A model generated the notes under the pieces. That model was not told the DNA's origin. It saw only the letters and a list, made by a program, of their open reading frames with translations, and searched no databases. This document shows, in pieces, positions 42,295-52,154 of a stretch of 64,000 bases of DNA (the first letter of the stretch is position 1; each line of letters starts with the position of its first letter). The DNA is from Clostridia bacterium (GTDB taxonomy: Bacteria > Bacillota > Clostridia > Oscillospirales > Acutalibacteraceae), in assembly GCA_900770255.1 (NCBI GenBank), contig CAAGJN010000067.1:38689-102688 (forward strand), written 5' to 3'. Both the position numbers and the translations under genes were made by a program.

Positions 42295-42837
42295 ATGTTT
42301 TGCAGAAAATGCGGAAAGCAGCTCGACGAGAGCTTCAAAGTCTGCCCCTACTGCGGCGAACCCGTCAATCTCAAGGAGAGCGACGAGCTGCACGCAGCCC
42401 AGAAGGACCCCCTGCCGGTCTATGATCCGCCCGATCCGTCATCGGTACATAACAGCGCGCCGAAGCCCGAGCCGGAGCTTGTCCACCGGCAGCAGCCGGG
42501 CGCCGGCTCCGCGCAGGACGAAAATGTCGGCGGCTGGAAATGCCTCGGATTCTTCCTCGGCTTCTTTGCGCCGCTGCTGTGGTTTCTGCCGCTCGTCAGC
42601 CTCGTGCTCTATATCATCTGGAAGAGCGACCGGCCGAAGATGGCAAAAGCCATCGGTCAGTTCACTCTCGTCGGACTCGCGGCCGGTCTCGGGCTCGTGA
42701 TAATCATCGCCGTTATCATCGGCATCATTCTCGCGATCACCGCATCAATGACTCTTTTTGAGATGCTCCGCGATTTTGCCAACGGCACGCTGAGAAGCGC
42801 CGACGACCTCTTGGAGTTGCTCCCGTTCATCAATTAA
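42295..42837 (+). CDS. Zinc-ribbon membrane protein
   Basis: 180-residue protein with an N-terminal zinc ribbon 'FCRKCGKQL...KVCPYCGEPV' (two CxxC), a Pro-rich flexible linker (about 40-78), and two hydrophobic membrane segments (about 82-108 and 121-148). Zinc ribbon plus membrane segments is a common but uncharacterised plan in Clostridia. The ATG at 42295 is chosen for its spacing from AAAGAG; a GTG three codons upstream is possible. Probably co-transcribed with the ttcA-like gene; a terminator follows. Confidence 0.8.
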   Translation: MFCRKCGKQLDESFKVCPYCGEPVNLKESDELHAAQKDPLPVYDPPDPSSVHNSAPKPEPELVHRQQPGAGSAQDENVGGWKCLGFFLGFFAPLLWFLPLVSLVLYIIWKSDRPKMAKAIGQFTLVGLAAGLGLVIIIAVIIGIILAITASMTLFEMLRDFANGTLRSADDLLELLPFIN

Positions 42838-42845
42838 AAAAAGTG

Positions 42846-42889
42846 AAACCGCCCCGATTTTCCCTTCAAAAAATCAGGGCGGTTTTTTT
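42846..42889 (+). terminator. Intrinsic terminator after the zinc-ribbon gene
   Basis: A 15-bp stem AACCGCCC.GATTTT / AAAATC.GGGCGGTT followed by seven T. Confidence 0.92.
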
Positions 42890-42987
42890 GTTTATCTTTT
42901 TGCATATATGCAGTAATATTCACTATTTTTTCATATTTTTTGTGTTGCTATTCGCCCTGAGCATTGTAAAGTCTTTTTCCTTGCAGA

Positions 42988-43132
42988 TGTGGAAAACCAT
43001 GTGGATAATGTGGATAACTCAGGTGTTTTAATCGCTATTTAGAACAATAACGTAAAGAAATTAACTTTACATATTATTTTTAATGATTGTTCAGAAATAT
43101 AACGTTTCATTGTATATACAAGATGTGGAAAA
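42988..43132. other. Cluster of DnaA-box-like sequences in AT-rich gap
   Basis: The 380-base gap between two terminators holds two perfect DnaA boxes in direct contact (TGTGGATAA at 43000-43008 and 43009-43017), a one-mismatch box TGTGGAAAA at 42988-42996, and another at 43124-43132, all in the same orientation. The stretch 43018-43120 between them is very AT-rich. No dnaA or dnaN is adjacent, so it is not a standard origin; it may bind DnaA for another purpose. Confidence 0.6.
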
Positions 43133-43141
43133 AGCAGAGAG

Positions 43142-43180
43142 AAAAACGCGACTGCAAGAAAACTTGCAGCCGCGTTTTTA
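43142..43180 (-). terminator. Intrinsic terminator after metY
   Basis: Stem AAAAACGCG.CTGCAAG / CTTGCAG.CGCGTTTTT; read on the minus strand it ends in a T run. Confidence 0.85.
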
Positions 43181-43220
43181 TGCATAAAATTTTAGCTCTG
43201 TTTTTTGTCTATTTTGCTAC

Positions 43221-44495
43221 TCAGACGTTCTCGAGAGCCGCGTCGAGATCTGCGATTATATCCTCAACATTTTCCGTTCCGATAGAGAGGCGAACGAGAT
43301 TTTCATACACTCCGCAGTCCTCAAGCTCCTGCGCTGTGAGCTGGCGGTGGGTCGTGCTCGCGGGATGCAAACAGCAGGTGCGGCTGTCCGCAACATGGGT
43401 AGCGATAGTGGCGAGTTTCAGGCTGTCCATAAACCTGACCGCGTCCTCTCTGCCGCCCTTTATCCTCAGCGAGATAACGCCGCAGGTGCCGTTGGGCATG
43501 TATTTCTGGGCGAGGTCATAATATTTGTCGCCCTTGAGACCGGGATAGCATACGGACTCTATCTTGGGATGCTTAGAGAGAAATTCGGCAACTTTCAGCG
43601 CGTTTGAGCAATGGCGCTCCATACGCAGATGCAGCGTCTCAAGACCGATATTGAGCAAAAATGCGTTCTGCGGCGATTGGATTGAACCCAGGTCGCGCAT
43701 AAGCTGGGTAGTGCACTTCGTTATATATGCGGCCTTGCCAAACTGCTCGGTATAAACTACGCCGTGATAGGAGTCGTCGGGAGTGGTGAGACCCGGGAAC
43801 TTATCGTTCTGCGTCCAGTCAAAATTTCCGCTGTCAACGATAACTCCGCCTACGCTTGTAGCGTGGCCGTCCATATATTTTGTAGTTGAATGGGTCACGA
43901 TATCTGCGCCGAACTCGAACGGACGGCAGTTTATCGGGGTCGGGAAAGTGTTGTCAACGATAAGCGGCACGCCGTGGGCATGCGCGGCTCTCGCGTACTT
44001 TTCAATATCGAGCACGACAAGCGATGGGTTCGATACCGTCTCGGCAAAAACCGCCTTTGTGTTCTCTCTAAACGCGGCGTTGAGCTCCTCCTCGGTCGCG
44101 TCCGGACGGACAAAGGTAAACTCAATGCCCAGCTTGCGCATGGTCACGTTGAAAAGATTAAAGGTTCCGCCGTAGATCGCCGAAGCCGAGACGACGTGAT
44201 CGCCCGCCGAACAGATATTGAATACCGAGAAGAAGGAAGCCGCCTGTCCGGAGGATGTGAGCATCGCGCCCACACCGCCCTCAAGGTCGGCTATCTTGGC
44301 GGCGACGCAGTCGTTCGTCGGGTTCTGAAGCCGCGTGTAGAAATAACCGGACTCCTGAAGATCAAAGAGCCTGCCCATCTGCTCACTCGATTCATATTTG
44401 AAGGTCGTGCTCTGAACTATCGGCAGCACCCGGGGCTCTCCGTTTTTAGGAGTATAGCCTGACTGCACGCATTTTGTCTCGATATGAAAACTCAT
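43221..44495 (-). CDS. metY: O-acetylhomoserine sulfhydrylase
   Basis: 424-residue PLP enzyme of the Cys/Met metabolism family that makes homocysteine (or methionine) from O-acetylhomoserine and sulfide (or methanethiol). Signatures: 'PIVQSTTFKY', 'YTRLQNPTNDCVAAKIADLEGG', PLP Lys in 'THSTTKYMDGHATSVGGVI', and 'SRTCCLHPASTTHRQL'. The length and the Arg-Leu-Gln-Asn-Pro-Thr motif fit MetY rather than MetB/MetC. It is downstream of the PGM-like gene with a 20-base gap, forming an operon that points to homoserine metabolism. Confidence 0.93.
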   Translation of the reverse strand: MSFHIETKCVQSGYTPKNGEPRVLPIVQSTTFKYESSEQMGRLFDLQESGYFYTRLQNPTNDCVAAKIADLEGGVGAMLTSSGQAASFFSVFNICSAGDHVVSASAIYGGTFNLFNVTMRKLGIEFTFVRPDATEEELNAAFRENTKAVFAETVSNPSLVVLDIEKYARAAHAHGVPLIVDNTFPTPINCRPFEFGADIVTHSTTKYMDGHATSVGGVIVDSGNFDWTQNDKFPGLTTPDDSYHGVVYTEQFGKAAYITKCTTQLMRDLGSIQSPQNAFLLNIGLETLHLRMERHCSNALKVAEFLSKHPKIESVCYPGLKGDKYYDLAQKYMPNGTCGVISLRIKGGREDAVRFMDSLKLATIATHVADSRTCCLHPASTTHRQLTAQELEDCGVYENLVRLSIGTENVEDIIADLDAALENV

Positions 44496-44515
44496 ATTGT
44501 CATTCCTTTCTTTTA

Positions 44516-45727
44516 TCAGTCCTTAAGAAAATGTGTCATGAGCTCGAAGCCCTGATCAACAAAAACACCGGTCTCGGACGCGGTTTTTTCATTTATGCTC
44601 AAAACGCCGCTGTCAAGCTCTTTGCATTTACAGTATATCAAGTAGGGCACAGGATCAGAGGCGTGGGTACGGGTCGCAATCGGGGTGGGATGATCCGGCA
44701 GCACCATGACTTTGTAATCCTCCTGGGTGTTAAGATAATCAAGGATTATCGGCATTATGCGGCTGTCTATAAGCTCGATCGCCCTGACTTTGTTTTCGGG
44801 CTCGTTTCTGTGGCCGCACTCATCGGGAGCCTCGACATGAATATAGACAAGGTCCTGACCTTTACACCATTCCCGGACAGCCGCTTCGGCTTTCCCCTCA
44901 AAATTCGTATCGATATAGCCTGTCGCACCCTCGACCTCAGGGGTGTTCATGCCGGCGCAGATACCGATGCCCTTGAGCAGATCAACTGCCGAGACGATGC
45001 TGCCGCTGATTCCGTATTTCTCCTTGAAGGACGGAAGCTCAGGGCGGCTGCCCTCGCCCCATAGCCAGATCGAATTTGCGGGGAGCTTGCCCTCGGCGAT
45101 CCTCTTTTTATTGACCGGGTGATCCTTGAGCAGATCATAGCTCTCCTTCATCATGCCGATCAGCTTCACAGCGTTGGGCGAGTCCGAAAGGTACTCTCCG
45201 ACAACTCTGCCGGGAATATCGTGAGGAGGAGTCATTCTGCCGAGCTGAGTCGTGCCGTTATGCACTATAAGGCAGTGGCGGTAAGCGACGCCGCTGTAAA
45301 AATCAAACTCCCCGCCCCCGAAATGCTCCTGGACGGTTTTTATGATTTCGGCGGCCTCCTCGGTCGAGATATCGCCCCCGGAATAATCTATCATAGTCTT
45401 TGCGCCGTAATCGGCCTCGTCGCTGAGGCTGACAAGGTTGCAACGCAGAGCGACATCAGTTTCGCTCATCTTAACTCCGATACTTACGGCCTCGAGCGGA
45501 GAACGGCCCGTGTAGCATTTTTTCGGATCAAAGCCGAGCACGCTCATATTTGCAACGTCGCTGCCGGGCTTGAGCCCCTCTGCAACGGTTCTGACAAGGC
45601 CGACCTCGCCCTTCGACGCAAGAGCGTCGATATACGGCTTATGCGCAACCTCCATCGGGGTTTTGCCGCCGAGCGCCTCGACGGGATAATCCGCCATGCC
45701 GTCGCAGAGCACAACTGCATATTTCAT
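44516..45727 (-). CDS. ApgM-type phosphoglycerate mutase-like protein; possible homoserine kinase
   Basis: 403-residue member of the alkaline-phosphatase superfamily, cofactor-independent phosphoglycerate mutase (archaeal ApgM) branch. Motifs: metal/active-site 'LCDGMADYP', 'GLKPGSDVANMSVLGFDP' (catalytic Ser), 'VEAPDECGHRN', and 'LPDHPTPIATRTHASDPVPY'. One subgroup of this branch is the proposed alternative homoserine kinase found next to threonine/methionine genes. Being in an operon with metY, it could be that enzyme and supply phosphohomoserine to ThrC. Glycolytic mutase activity is the alternative. Confidence 0.8.
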   Translation of the reverse strand: MKYAVVLCDGMADYPVEALGGKTPMEVAHKPYIDALASKGEVGLVRTVAEGLKPGSDVANMSVLGFDPKKCYTGRSPLEAVSIGVKMSETDVALRCNLVSLSDEADYGAKTMIDYSGGDISTEEAAEIIKTVQEHFGGGEFDFYSGVAYRHCLIVHNGTTQLGRMTPPHDIPGRVVGEYLSDSPNAVKLIGMMKESYDLLKDHPVNKKRIAEGKLPANSIWLWGEGSRPELPSFKEKYGISGSIVSAVDLLKGIGICAGMNTPEVEGATGYIDTNFEGKAEAAVREWCKGQDLVYIHVEAPDECGHRNEPENKVRAIELIDSRIMPIILDYLNTQEDYKVMVLPDHPTPIATRTHASDPVPYLIYCKCKELDSGVLSINEKTASETGVFVDQGFELMTHFLKD

Positions 45728-45806
45728 ATATTCTCACCCTTTCAGAAAACTTATAGTTTTGTATATTACGCTTAGTTAGCATACGCTACTTAATACAGCT
45801 GCTTTA

Positions 45807-45812
45807 ATTATA
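45807..45812 (-). promoter_or_regulatory. -10 element of the apgM-like/metY promoter
   Basis: TATAAT on the minus strand, with a weak TTTAAT 17 bases upstream. The central part of the gap (about 45840-46020) between this and the exporter promoter shows nothing I recognise. Confidence 0.45.
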
Positions 45813-46027
45813 TCATAAAGTTGTGCGGCATTAAAGGCAAAAAATTGAAATATTATTTACGTTCCGGCCGGTAAATGAGTGCAAAATGACGAAAGAAAAT
45901 TCAATGAAAAAGGTAAAATAATTACAGAGCCGCATCCGTAATCAAAGAATCTCATCCGGGTAACCTTGTGCTAAATGGCGTGAGCAGCGGTCATTGAGTC
46001 CGAGCGGCAAATTATGACTCCCCGATA

Positions 46028-46056
46028 TTGAAAAAATGTGTAAGAAATGCTATTAT
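46028..46056 (+). promoter_or_regulatory. SigA promoter of the heterodimeric ABC exporter
   Basis: TTGAAA (46028-46033), 17-base spacer, TATTAT (46051-46056). It starts transcription about 36 bases before the first exporter gene. Confidence 0.7.
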
Positions 46057-46099
46057 TTAGGACATGATATTACATTATATGGGAGAAAAGGAGAATAGC

Positions 46100-47821
46100 A
46101 TGTCAAAGCTATTGAAGTATCTGGGAAAATACAAAAAGGAGAGCATTTTGGCGCCGTTTTTCAAGCTCATCGAGGTGGCGTTTGAGCTGATAGTCCCGCT
46201 TGTCGTCGCATCGATAATCGACAACGGTATTGAAAACGGAGACAAGGCGTATATAGTCAAGCGCTGCGCTGTACTCGGCCTGCTCGGAGTGCTCGGTCTT
46301 TGCTGCGCGCTCGTCGCTCAGTACTTCTCGGCAAAGGCCGCCGTCGGCTTTTCGACCGATATCCGCCATGCGCTCTTTGAGCATATAGGGAAGCTCTCTT
46401 TTTCACAGCTCGACTCGCTCGGCGCGCCCACTCTGATAACCCGCCTGACCGGCGACATAAACCAGGTGCAGACCGGAACAAACCTCACACTGCGCCTCGT
46501 GCTGCGCTCGCCCTTTGTCGTTTTCGGCGCGGTGGCTATGGCTTTCACGGTTGATACAAGGTCGTCGCTCGTGTTTGTCGTAGCGGTTCCGCTGCTCGCG
46601 GCGGTCGTATTTGCAATAATGCTCGTGTGCATTCCGATGTACCGCAAGGTGCAGCAGAAACTCGACATACTGCTGAGCAAGACGCGCGAAAACCTGCTCG
46701 GCACGCGCGTTATCAGAGCTTTCTGCAAGGAGGATGAGGAGATCGCGGACTTTGACGAAAAGAACCGTGCGCTGACTCAGATGCAGACCGCAGTCGGCAG
46801 GATATCGGCGTTTATGAACCCCGCTACCTTCGTGCTGATAAACTTTGCCATAATCGCGCTGATCTATGTCGGCGCGCTGAGAGTAAAAAGCGGCAGCATC
46901 TCACAGGGCGACGTCGTTGCGCTCTATAACTATATGTCACAGATACTTGTCGAGCTGATAAAGCTCGCAAACCTCATAATCAGCGTAACAAAAGCCATCG
47001 CCTGCGGCAACCGCATACAGTCGGTGCTCGACATCGAGCCCGGCACCGTTTCCGGCACCGTGACAGACGGGGACACGGATAGTGACTACGCAGTCGAGTT
47101 CAAAAACGCCTGCCTGTCCTATGGCGGCGGCGAAGAGTCTCTGCACGACGTAAATCTCAGAATAAAGCGCGGCTGCACTCTCGGAGTTATCGGCTCTACC
47201 GGCTCTGGTAAGAGTTCGCTTGTAAATCTCATTCCCCGCTTCTATGACGTGACCGGTGGCAGGGTCCTGGTTGACGGAGTCGATGTGCGCGACTACGACA
47301 CAAGGGCTCTGCGTTCGAAGATCGGCGTAGTCTCACAGAAGAAATCGCTGTTCGCCGGCACCGTGCGCGACAACATCCGCTTCGGTAATGCTGACGCGAC
47401 CGACGAGGAGATACTTCAGGCGCTCGATACGGCGCAGGCCAGACAGATGGTCGAAGAAAAGCGCGGCGGGCTTGACTTTGAGCTCGAGCAGGACGGCAAA
47501 AACCTCTCCGGCGGCCAGCGGCAGAGACTGACGATAGCCCGCGCGCTCGTCAGGAAGCCCGAGATACTGATTCTTGACGACGCGGCCAGCGCGCTCGACT
47601 ACGCCACGGGCGCGGCGCTCAGCAAGGCGCTCAGGAACACAGACTTCTCGCCGACGGTCATCACCGTCTCTCAGCGCGTCGCGGCCATACGAAATGCCGA
47701 CGTCATCGTCGTGCTCGACGAGGGCGAGATAGTAGGAACAGGATGCCATGAGGAGCTGCTCAAACGCTGCGAGGTCTACCGCGAGATATGCGCGTCGCAG
47801 CTCGAAAGGGAGGGCGCATAA
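46100..47821 (+). CDS. ABC exporter half-transporter, subunit 1 (degenerate Walker B)
   Basis: 573-residue exporter half: six membrane helices (about 1-310) and an ATPase domain. Walker A 'GSTGSGKSSL', signature 'LSGGQRQR', and Walker B 'ILILDDAASALD', in which the catalytic Glu is replaced by Asp. The start at 46100 has AAAGGAG 6 bases upstream. It is followed after one base by a second half-transporter, so the pair makes a heterodimer of the LmrCD/BmrCD/TM287-288 type, exporting drugs, lipids or peptides. The substrate is not evident. Confidence 0.93.
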   Translation: MSKLLKYLGKYKKESILAPFFKLIEVAFELIVPLVVASIIDNGIENGDKAYIVKRCAVLGLLGVLGLCCALVAQYFSAKAAVGFSTDIRHALFEHIGKLSFSQLDSLGAPTLITRLTGDINQVQTGTNLTLRLVLRSPFVVFGAVAMAFTVDTRSSLVFVVAVPLLAAVVFAIMLVCIPMYRKVQQKLDILLSKTRENLLGTRVIRAFCKEDEEIADFDEKNRALTQMQTAVGRISAFMNPATFVLINFAIIALIYVGALRVKSGSISQGDVVALYNYMSQILVELIKLANLIISVTKAIACGNRIQSVLDIEPGTVSGTVTDGDTDSDYAVEFKNACLSYGGGEESLHDVNLRIKRGCTLGVIGSTGSGKSSLVNLIPRFYDVTGGRVLVDGVDVRDYDTRALRSKIGVVSQKKSLFAGTVRDNIRFGNADATDEEILQALDTAQARQMVEEKRGGLDFELEQDGKNLSGGQRQRLTIARALVRKPEILILDDAASALDYATGAALSKALRNTDFSPTVITVSQRVAAIRNADVIVVLDEGEIVGTGCHEELLKRCEVYREICASQLEREGA

Positions 47822-47822
47822 A

Positions 47823-49565
<1,743 letters not shown>

Positions 49566-49729
49566 GGCCCATTGATCCGCTTCAGGTCCGCAGCACACGG
49601 GGTTTCCGCAAAAAAATTTCTCTGTCTGGGATAAGAACAAGAACAGGAGAAAAGCTGAGCGGCACCAAGAAATTAACTCAGGCGCAGAAATTACTAATAC
49701 GGAGCTATCAAAAGAAAAAGGGAGAAAAA

Positions 49730-50443
49730 ATGCTTAATATTACCGATCTGACAAAAACCTATGGCGACAAGAAGGCTGTTGACGATCTGTCGCTGCATAT
49801 CGCACCGGGCGAGATATACGGTTTTATCGGCCACAACGGCGCGGGGAAAACGACTACTCTCAAGTGCGTGGCCGGTATCCTGCAATTTGACGAGGGCGAG
49901 ATCACAATAAACGGCTGCTCTGTCAGAACAGATCCGCTCGCGTGCAAAAGGCAGATCGCCTATATTCCTGACAATCCGGACATATACGATTACATGACCG
50001 GCATAAAATATCTGAATTTTATTGCCGACATTTTCGGCGTGAACGCCGCTGAGCGCCATGAGCGCATACACAGATACGCCGACATGTTCGAACTGACCCC
50101 GAGCCTCGCGCAGCCGATCTCGGAATATTCGCACGGCATGAAGCAGAAGCTTGCCATCATCTCGGCGTGGATCCACTCCCCGAAGCTCATCATCATGGAT
50201 GAGCCGTTCGTCGGGCTCGATCCGTCCGCCTCGCACCTGCTCAAGGGCATGATGCGCGAAGTATGCGACAACGGCGGAGCCATCTTCTTTTCGACCCATG
50301 TTCTTGAGGTGGCCGAGAAGCTCTGCGACAAGATCGCAATAATCAAAAACGGCCGCCTCATTCGCTCCGGCACGATGGACGAGGTCAAGGGCGACTCCAG
50401 CCTTGAGAGCGTATTTCTCGAACTGGAGGGCGAAAAATGCTGA
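49730..50443 (+). CDS. ABC transporter ATP-binding protein
   Basis: 237-residue ATPase of an ABC-2-type system: Walker A 'GHNGAGKTTTL', Q-loop in 'IAYIPDNPDIYDYMT', signature 'YSHGMKQKLAII', and Walker B 'LIIMDEPFVGLDPS'. AAAGGGAG precedes the ATG. It overlaps the permease gene by 7 bases. Such systems (YtrB/EcsA-like) export antibiotics, lipids or peptides, or modulate membrane processes. Confidence 0.93.
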   Translation: MLNITDLTKTYGDKKAVDDLSLHIAPGEIYGFIGHNGAGKTTTLKCVAGILQFDEGEITINGCSVRTDPLACKRQIAYIPDNPDIYDYMTGIKYLNFIADIFGVNAAERHERIHRYADMFELTPSLAQPISEYSHGMKQKLAIISAWIHSPKLIIMDEPFVGLDPSASHLLKGMMREVCDNGGAIFFSTHVLEVAEKLCDKIAIIKNGRLIRSGTMDEVKGDSSLESVFLELEGEKC

Positions 50444-52032
50444 AAACTCTGCTCAAAAAGCAGCTTCTCGAGCTCAACAGAAGCTTCTTTCAAAACAGAA
50501 AAACCGGTAAATCGCGCTCCTCTGCCTCGGCGATAGTACTTATAATCACCTTTGCGCTGATGATGATCGTTTTGATCGGCGGATTGTTTTTTTCCATGTC
50601 AAGCATGCTCAGCCCTCTGATAACTGCAGGCATGAGTTGGCTTTACTTCTCGATAATGGGTGCGACCGCCGTATTGTTCGGCCTGTTCGGCAGCGTATTC
50701 AACACATATTCGAGCCTCTACGAAGCAAAGGACAACGACCTGCTTCTGTCTCTGCCGATTCCCGTGCCTATCATCATATCCGTGCGCCTGATCGGCGTGT
50801 ATCTGATGGGGCTGATGTACTCCGGGCTGGTTATCGTCCCGGCGCTCACAGTCTACTGGGCGGCAGCCCGTCCCGGCGCGGCAGCCGTTATATTTTCAAT
50901 TGTCACCGCCCTCATGCTGACCGTGCTCGTGCTCGTCTTATCATGCGTGCTCGGCTGGGTCGTGGCGAAAATAGCGGCAAAGCTCAAAAATAAGAGCCTG
51001 ATAACGGTCATCGTCTCGCTCGCCTTTCTCGGCGGCTACTACTATGTTTATTTCAAGGCAAACGAGCTTATCAACGTCATTATCGCAAACAGCAGCGAAA
51101 TAGCCGGAAAAATACGCGGCTCGGCCTACCCGCTCTACATTCTCGGGAGGGCCTGTGCAGGTGAAATCCTGCCGTCGCTTGCGCTCGCAGCCGTCATTCT
51201 CGCCGCGCTCGCGCTGACTTGGTTTACTATATCCCACAGCTTTTTGAAGCTCGCAACCGGCAGCGCAAAAGCTGCGAAAACAGTCTACAAAGAGAAATCC
51301 GCAAAAACTCACAGCGCCGACGGCGCGCTGCTGCACAGGGAGTTCGGGCGCTTTGTCTCAAGCCCCTCCTATATGCTCAACTGTTCTCTGGGCACGCTGC
51401 TGATGCTCGTCGTTGCGGTTTTTGCACTCGTGCGCGGCCGGTGGCTCGTCAGCATGCTCGCAGGCTACGGGCTCAACAGCGCGTATACAGTTCAGGCGCT
51501 CGCGCCGTTCTTAACCTGCCTGCTCGTCTCAACAAACATGATCAGCGCGCCGTCGATATCCCTCGAAGGCAGGAGTCTCTGGCTCGCGCAGTCGCTTCCC
51601 GTGAGCTCCTGGCAGGTGCTCCGGGCAAAGCTGCGGCTCCATGTTCTGCTCACAGCCATCCCCGCCATCCTCTGCTCAGCCAGTCTGAGCATTGCCGTGG
51701 AAGCGAGTTTGTTCGAGGCCGTCTGCATGATCCTCATACCGACGGCGTTTAGCTTCATCTGCGCGGCGATAGGGCTCAGAATAAATCTGAAGCTGCCTAA
51801 CCTCAACTGGACGACGGAGAGCGCGGCTGTCAAGCAGAGCTTCGGCGTAATCCTCTCGATGTTTGCCTGCTGGGCGTGCATAGCAGTCCCGATAAGCGTT
51901 TACGCGCTGACCGTCGCGTTTCTCTCCTCGACGGCCGGGCTCGCAGTATGCGTCGCTGTTACGGTAATACTGGTGTTCATAGCATACGCCGGCGTCAGAA
52001 AGCGCGGCGTAAAAATATTCGAACGCCTCTGA
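50437..52032 (+). CDS. ABC-2 type permease, large
   Basis: 531-residue integral membrane protein with about 12 hydrophobic segments, in line with the 'putative ABC exporter' family that works with a separate ATPase. The two halves of its membrane region (about 30-240 and 305-530) are joined by a charged cytoplasmic loop ('AKTVYKEKSAKTHSADG'). It overlaps the upstream ATPase gene, so the two are surely partners. The substrate is unknown. A strong terminator follows. Confidence 0.88.
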   Translation: MLKTLLKKQLLELNRSFFQNRKTGKSRSSASAIVLIITFALMMIVLIGGLFFSMSSMLSPLITAGMSWLYFSIMGATAVLFGLFGSVFNTYSSLYEAKDNDLLLSLPIPVPIIISVRLIGVYLMGLMYSGLVIVPALTVYWAAARPGAAAVIFSIVTALMLTVLVLVLSCVLGWVVAKIAAKLKNKSLITVIVSLAFLGGYYYVYFKANELINVIIANSSEIAGKIRGSAYPLYILGRACAGEILPSLALAAVILAALALTWFTISHSFLKLATGSAKAAKTVYKEKSAKTHSADGALLHREFGRFVSSPSYMLNCSLGTLLMLVVAVFALVRGRWLVSMLAGYGLNSAYTVQALAPFLTCLLVSTNMISAPSISLEGRSLWLAQSLPVSSWQVLRAKLRLHVLLTAIPAILCSASLSIAVEASLFEAVCMILIPTAFSFICAAIGLRINLKLPNLNWTTESAAVKQSFGVILSMFACWACIAVPISVYALTVAFLSSTAGLAVCVAVTVILVFIAYAGVRKRGVKIFERL

Positions 52033-52058
52033 TACTTTAACGATAAAAACTCCAGAGC

Positions 52059-52097
52059 AAAGCCCCGATAAGCGTTGAGCTTACCGGGGCTTTTTTT
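52059..52097 (+). terminator. Intrinsic terminator after the ABC permease gene
   Basis: Stem AAAGCCCCG.TAAGC / GCTTA.CGGGGCTTT with a T run (52091-52097). Confidence 0.9.
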
Positions 52098-52110
52098 CGG
52101 CAGCGCAAAA

Positions 52111-52140
52111 GCGGCAGACAGATTTTCACCTATCTGCCGC
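52111..52140 (-). terminator. Putative terminator after pckG
   Basis: Inverted repeat GCGGCAGA / TCTGCCGC; on the minus strand it is followed by CTTTTGC. Confidence 0.6.
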
Positions 52141-52154
52141 ATGTCTGCTCTATT

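Noticed and set aside
42988..43132. Calling the DnaA-box cluster a chromosomal origin
   Set aside because: No dnaA, dnaN, rpmH or other origin-linked genes are next to it; I report it only as a DnaA-box cluster.
45728..46099. Possible riboswitch in the gap before the ABC exporter
   Set aside because: I compared the sequence by eye with S-box, T-box, guanidine, cobalamin and other common cores and found no match. The middle of the gap also lies upstream of the exporter promoter, so it would not be in that mRNA.
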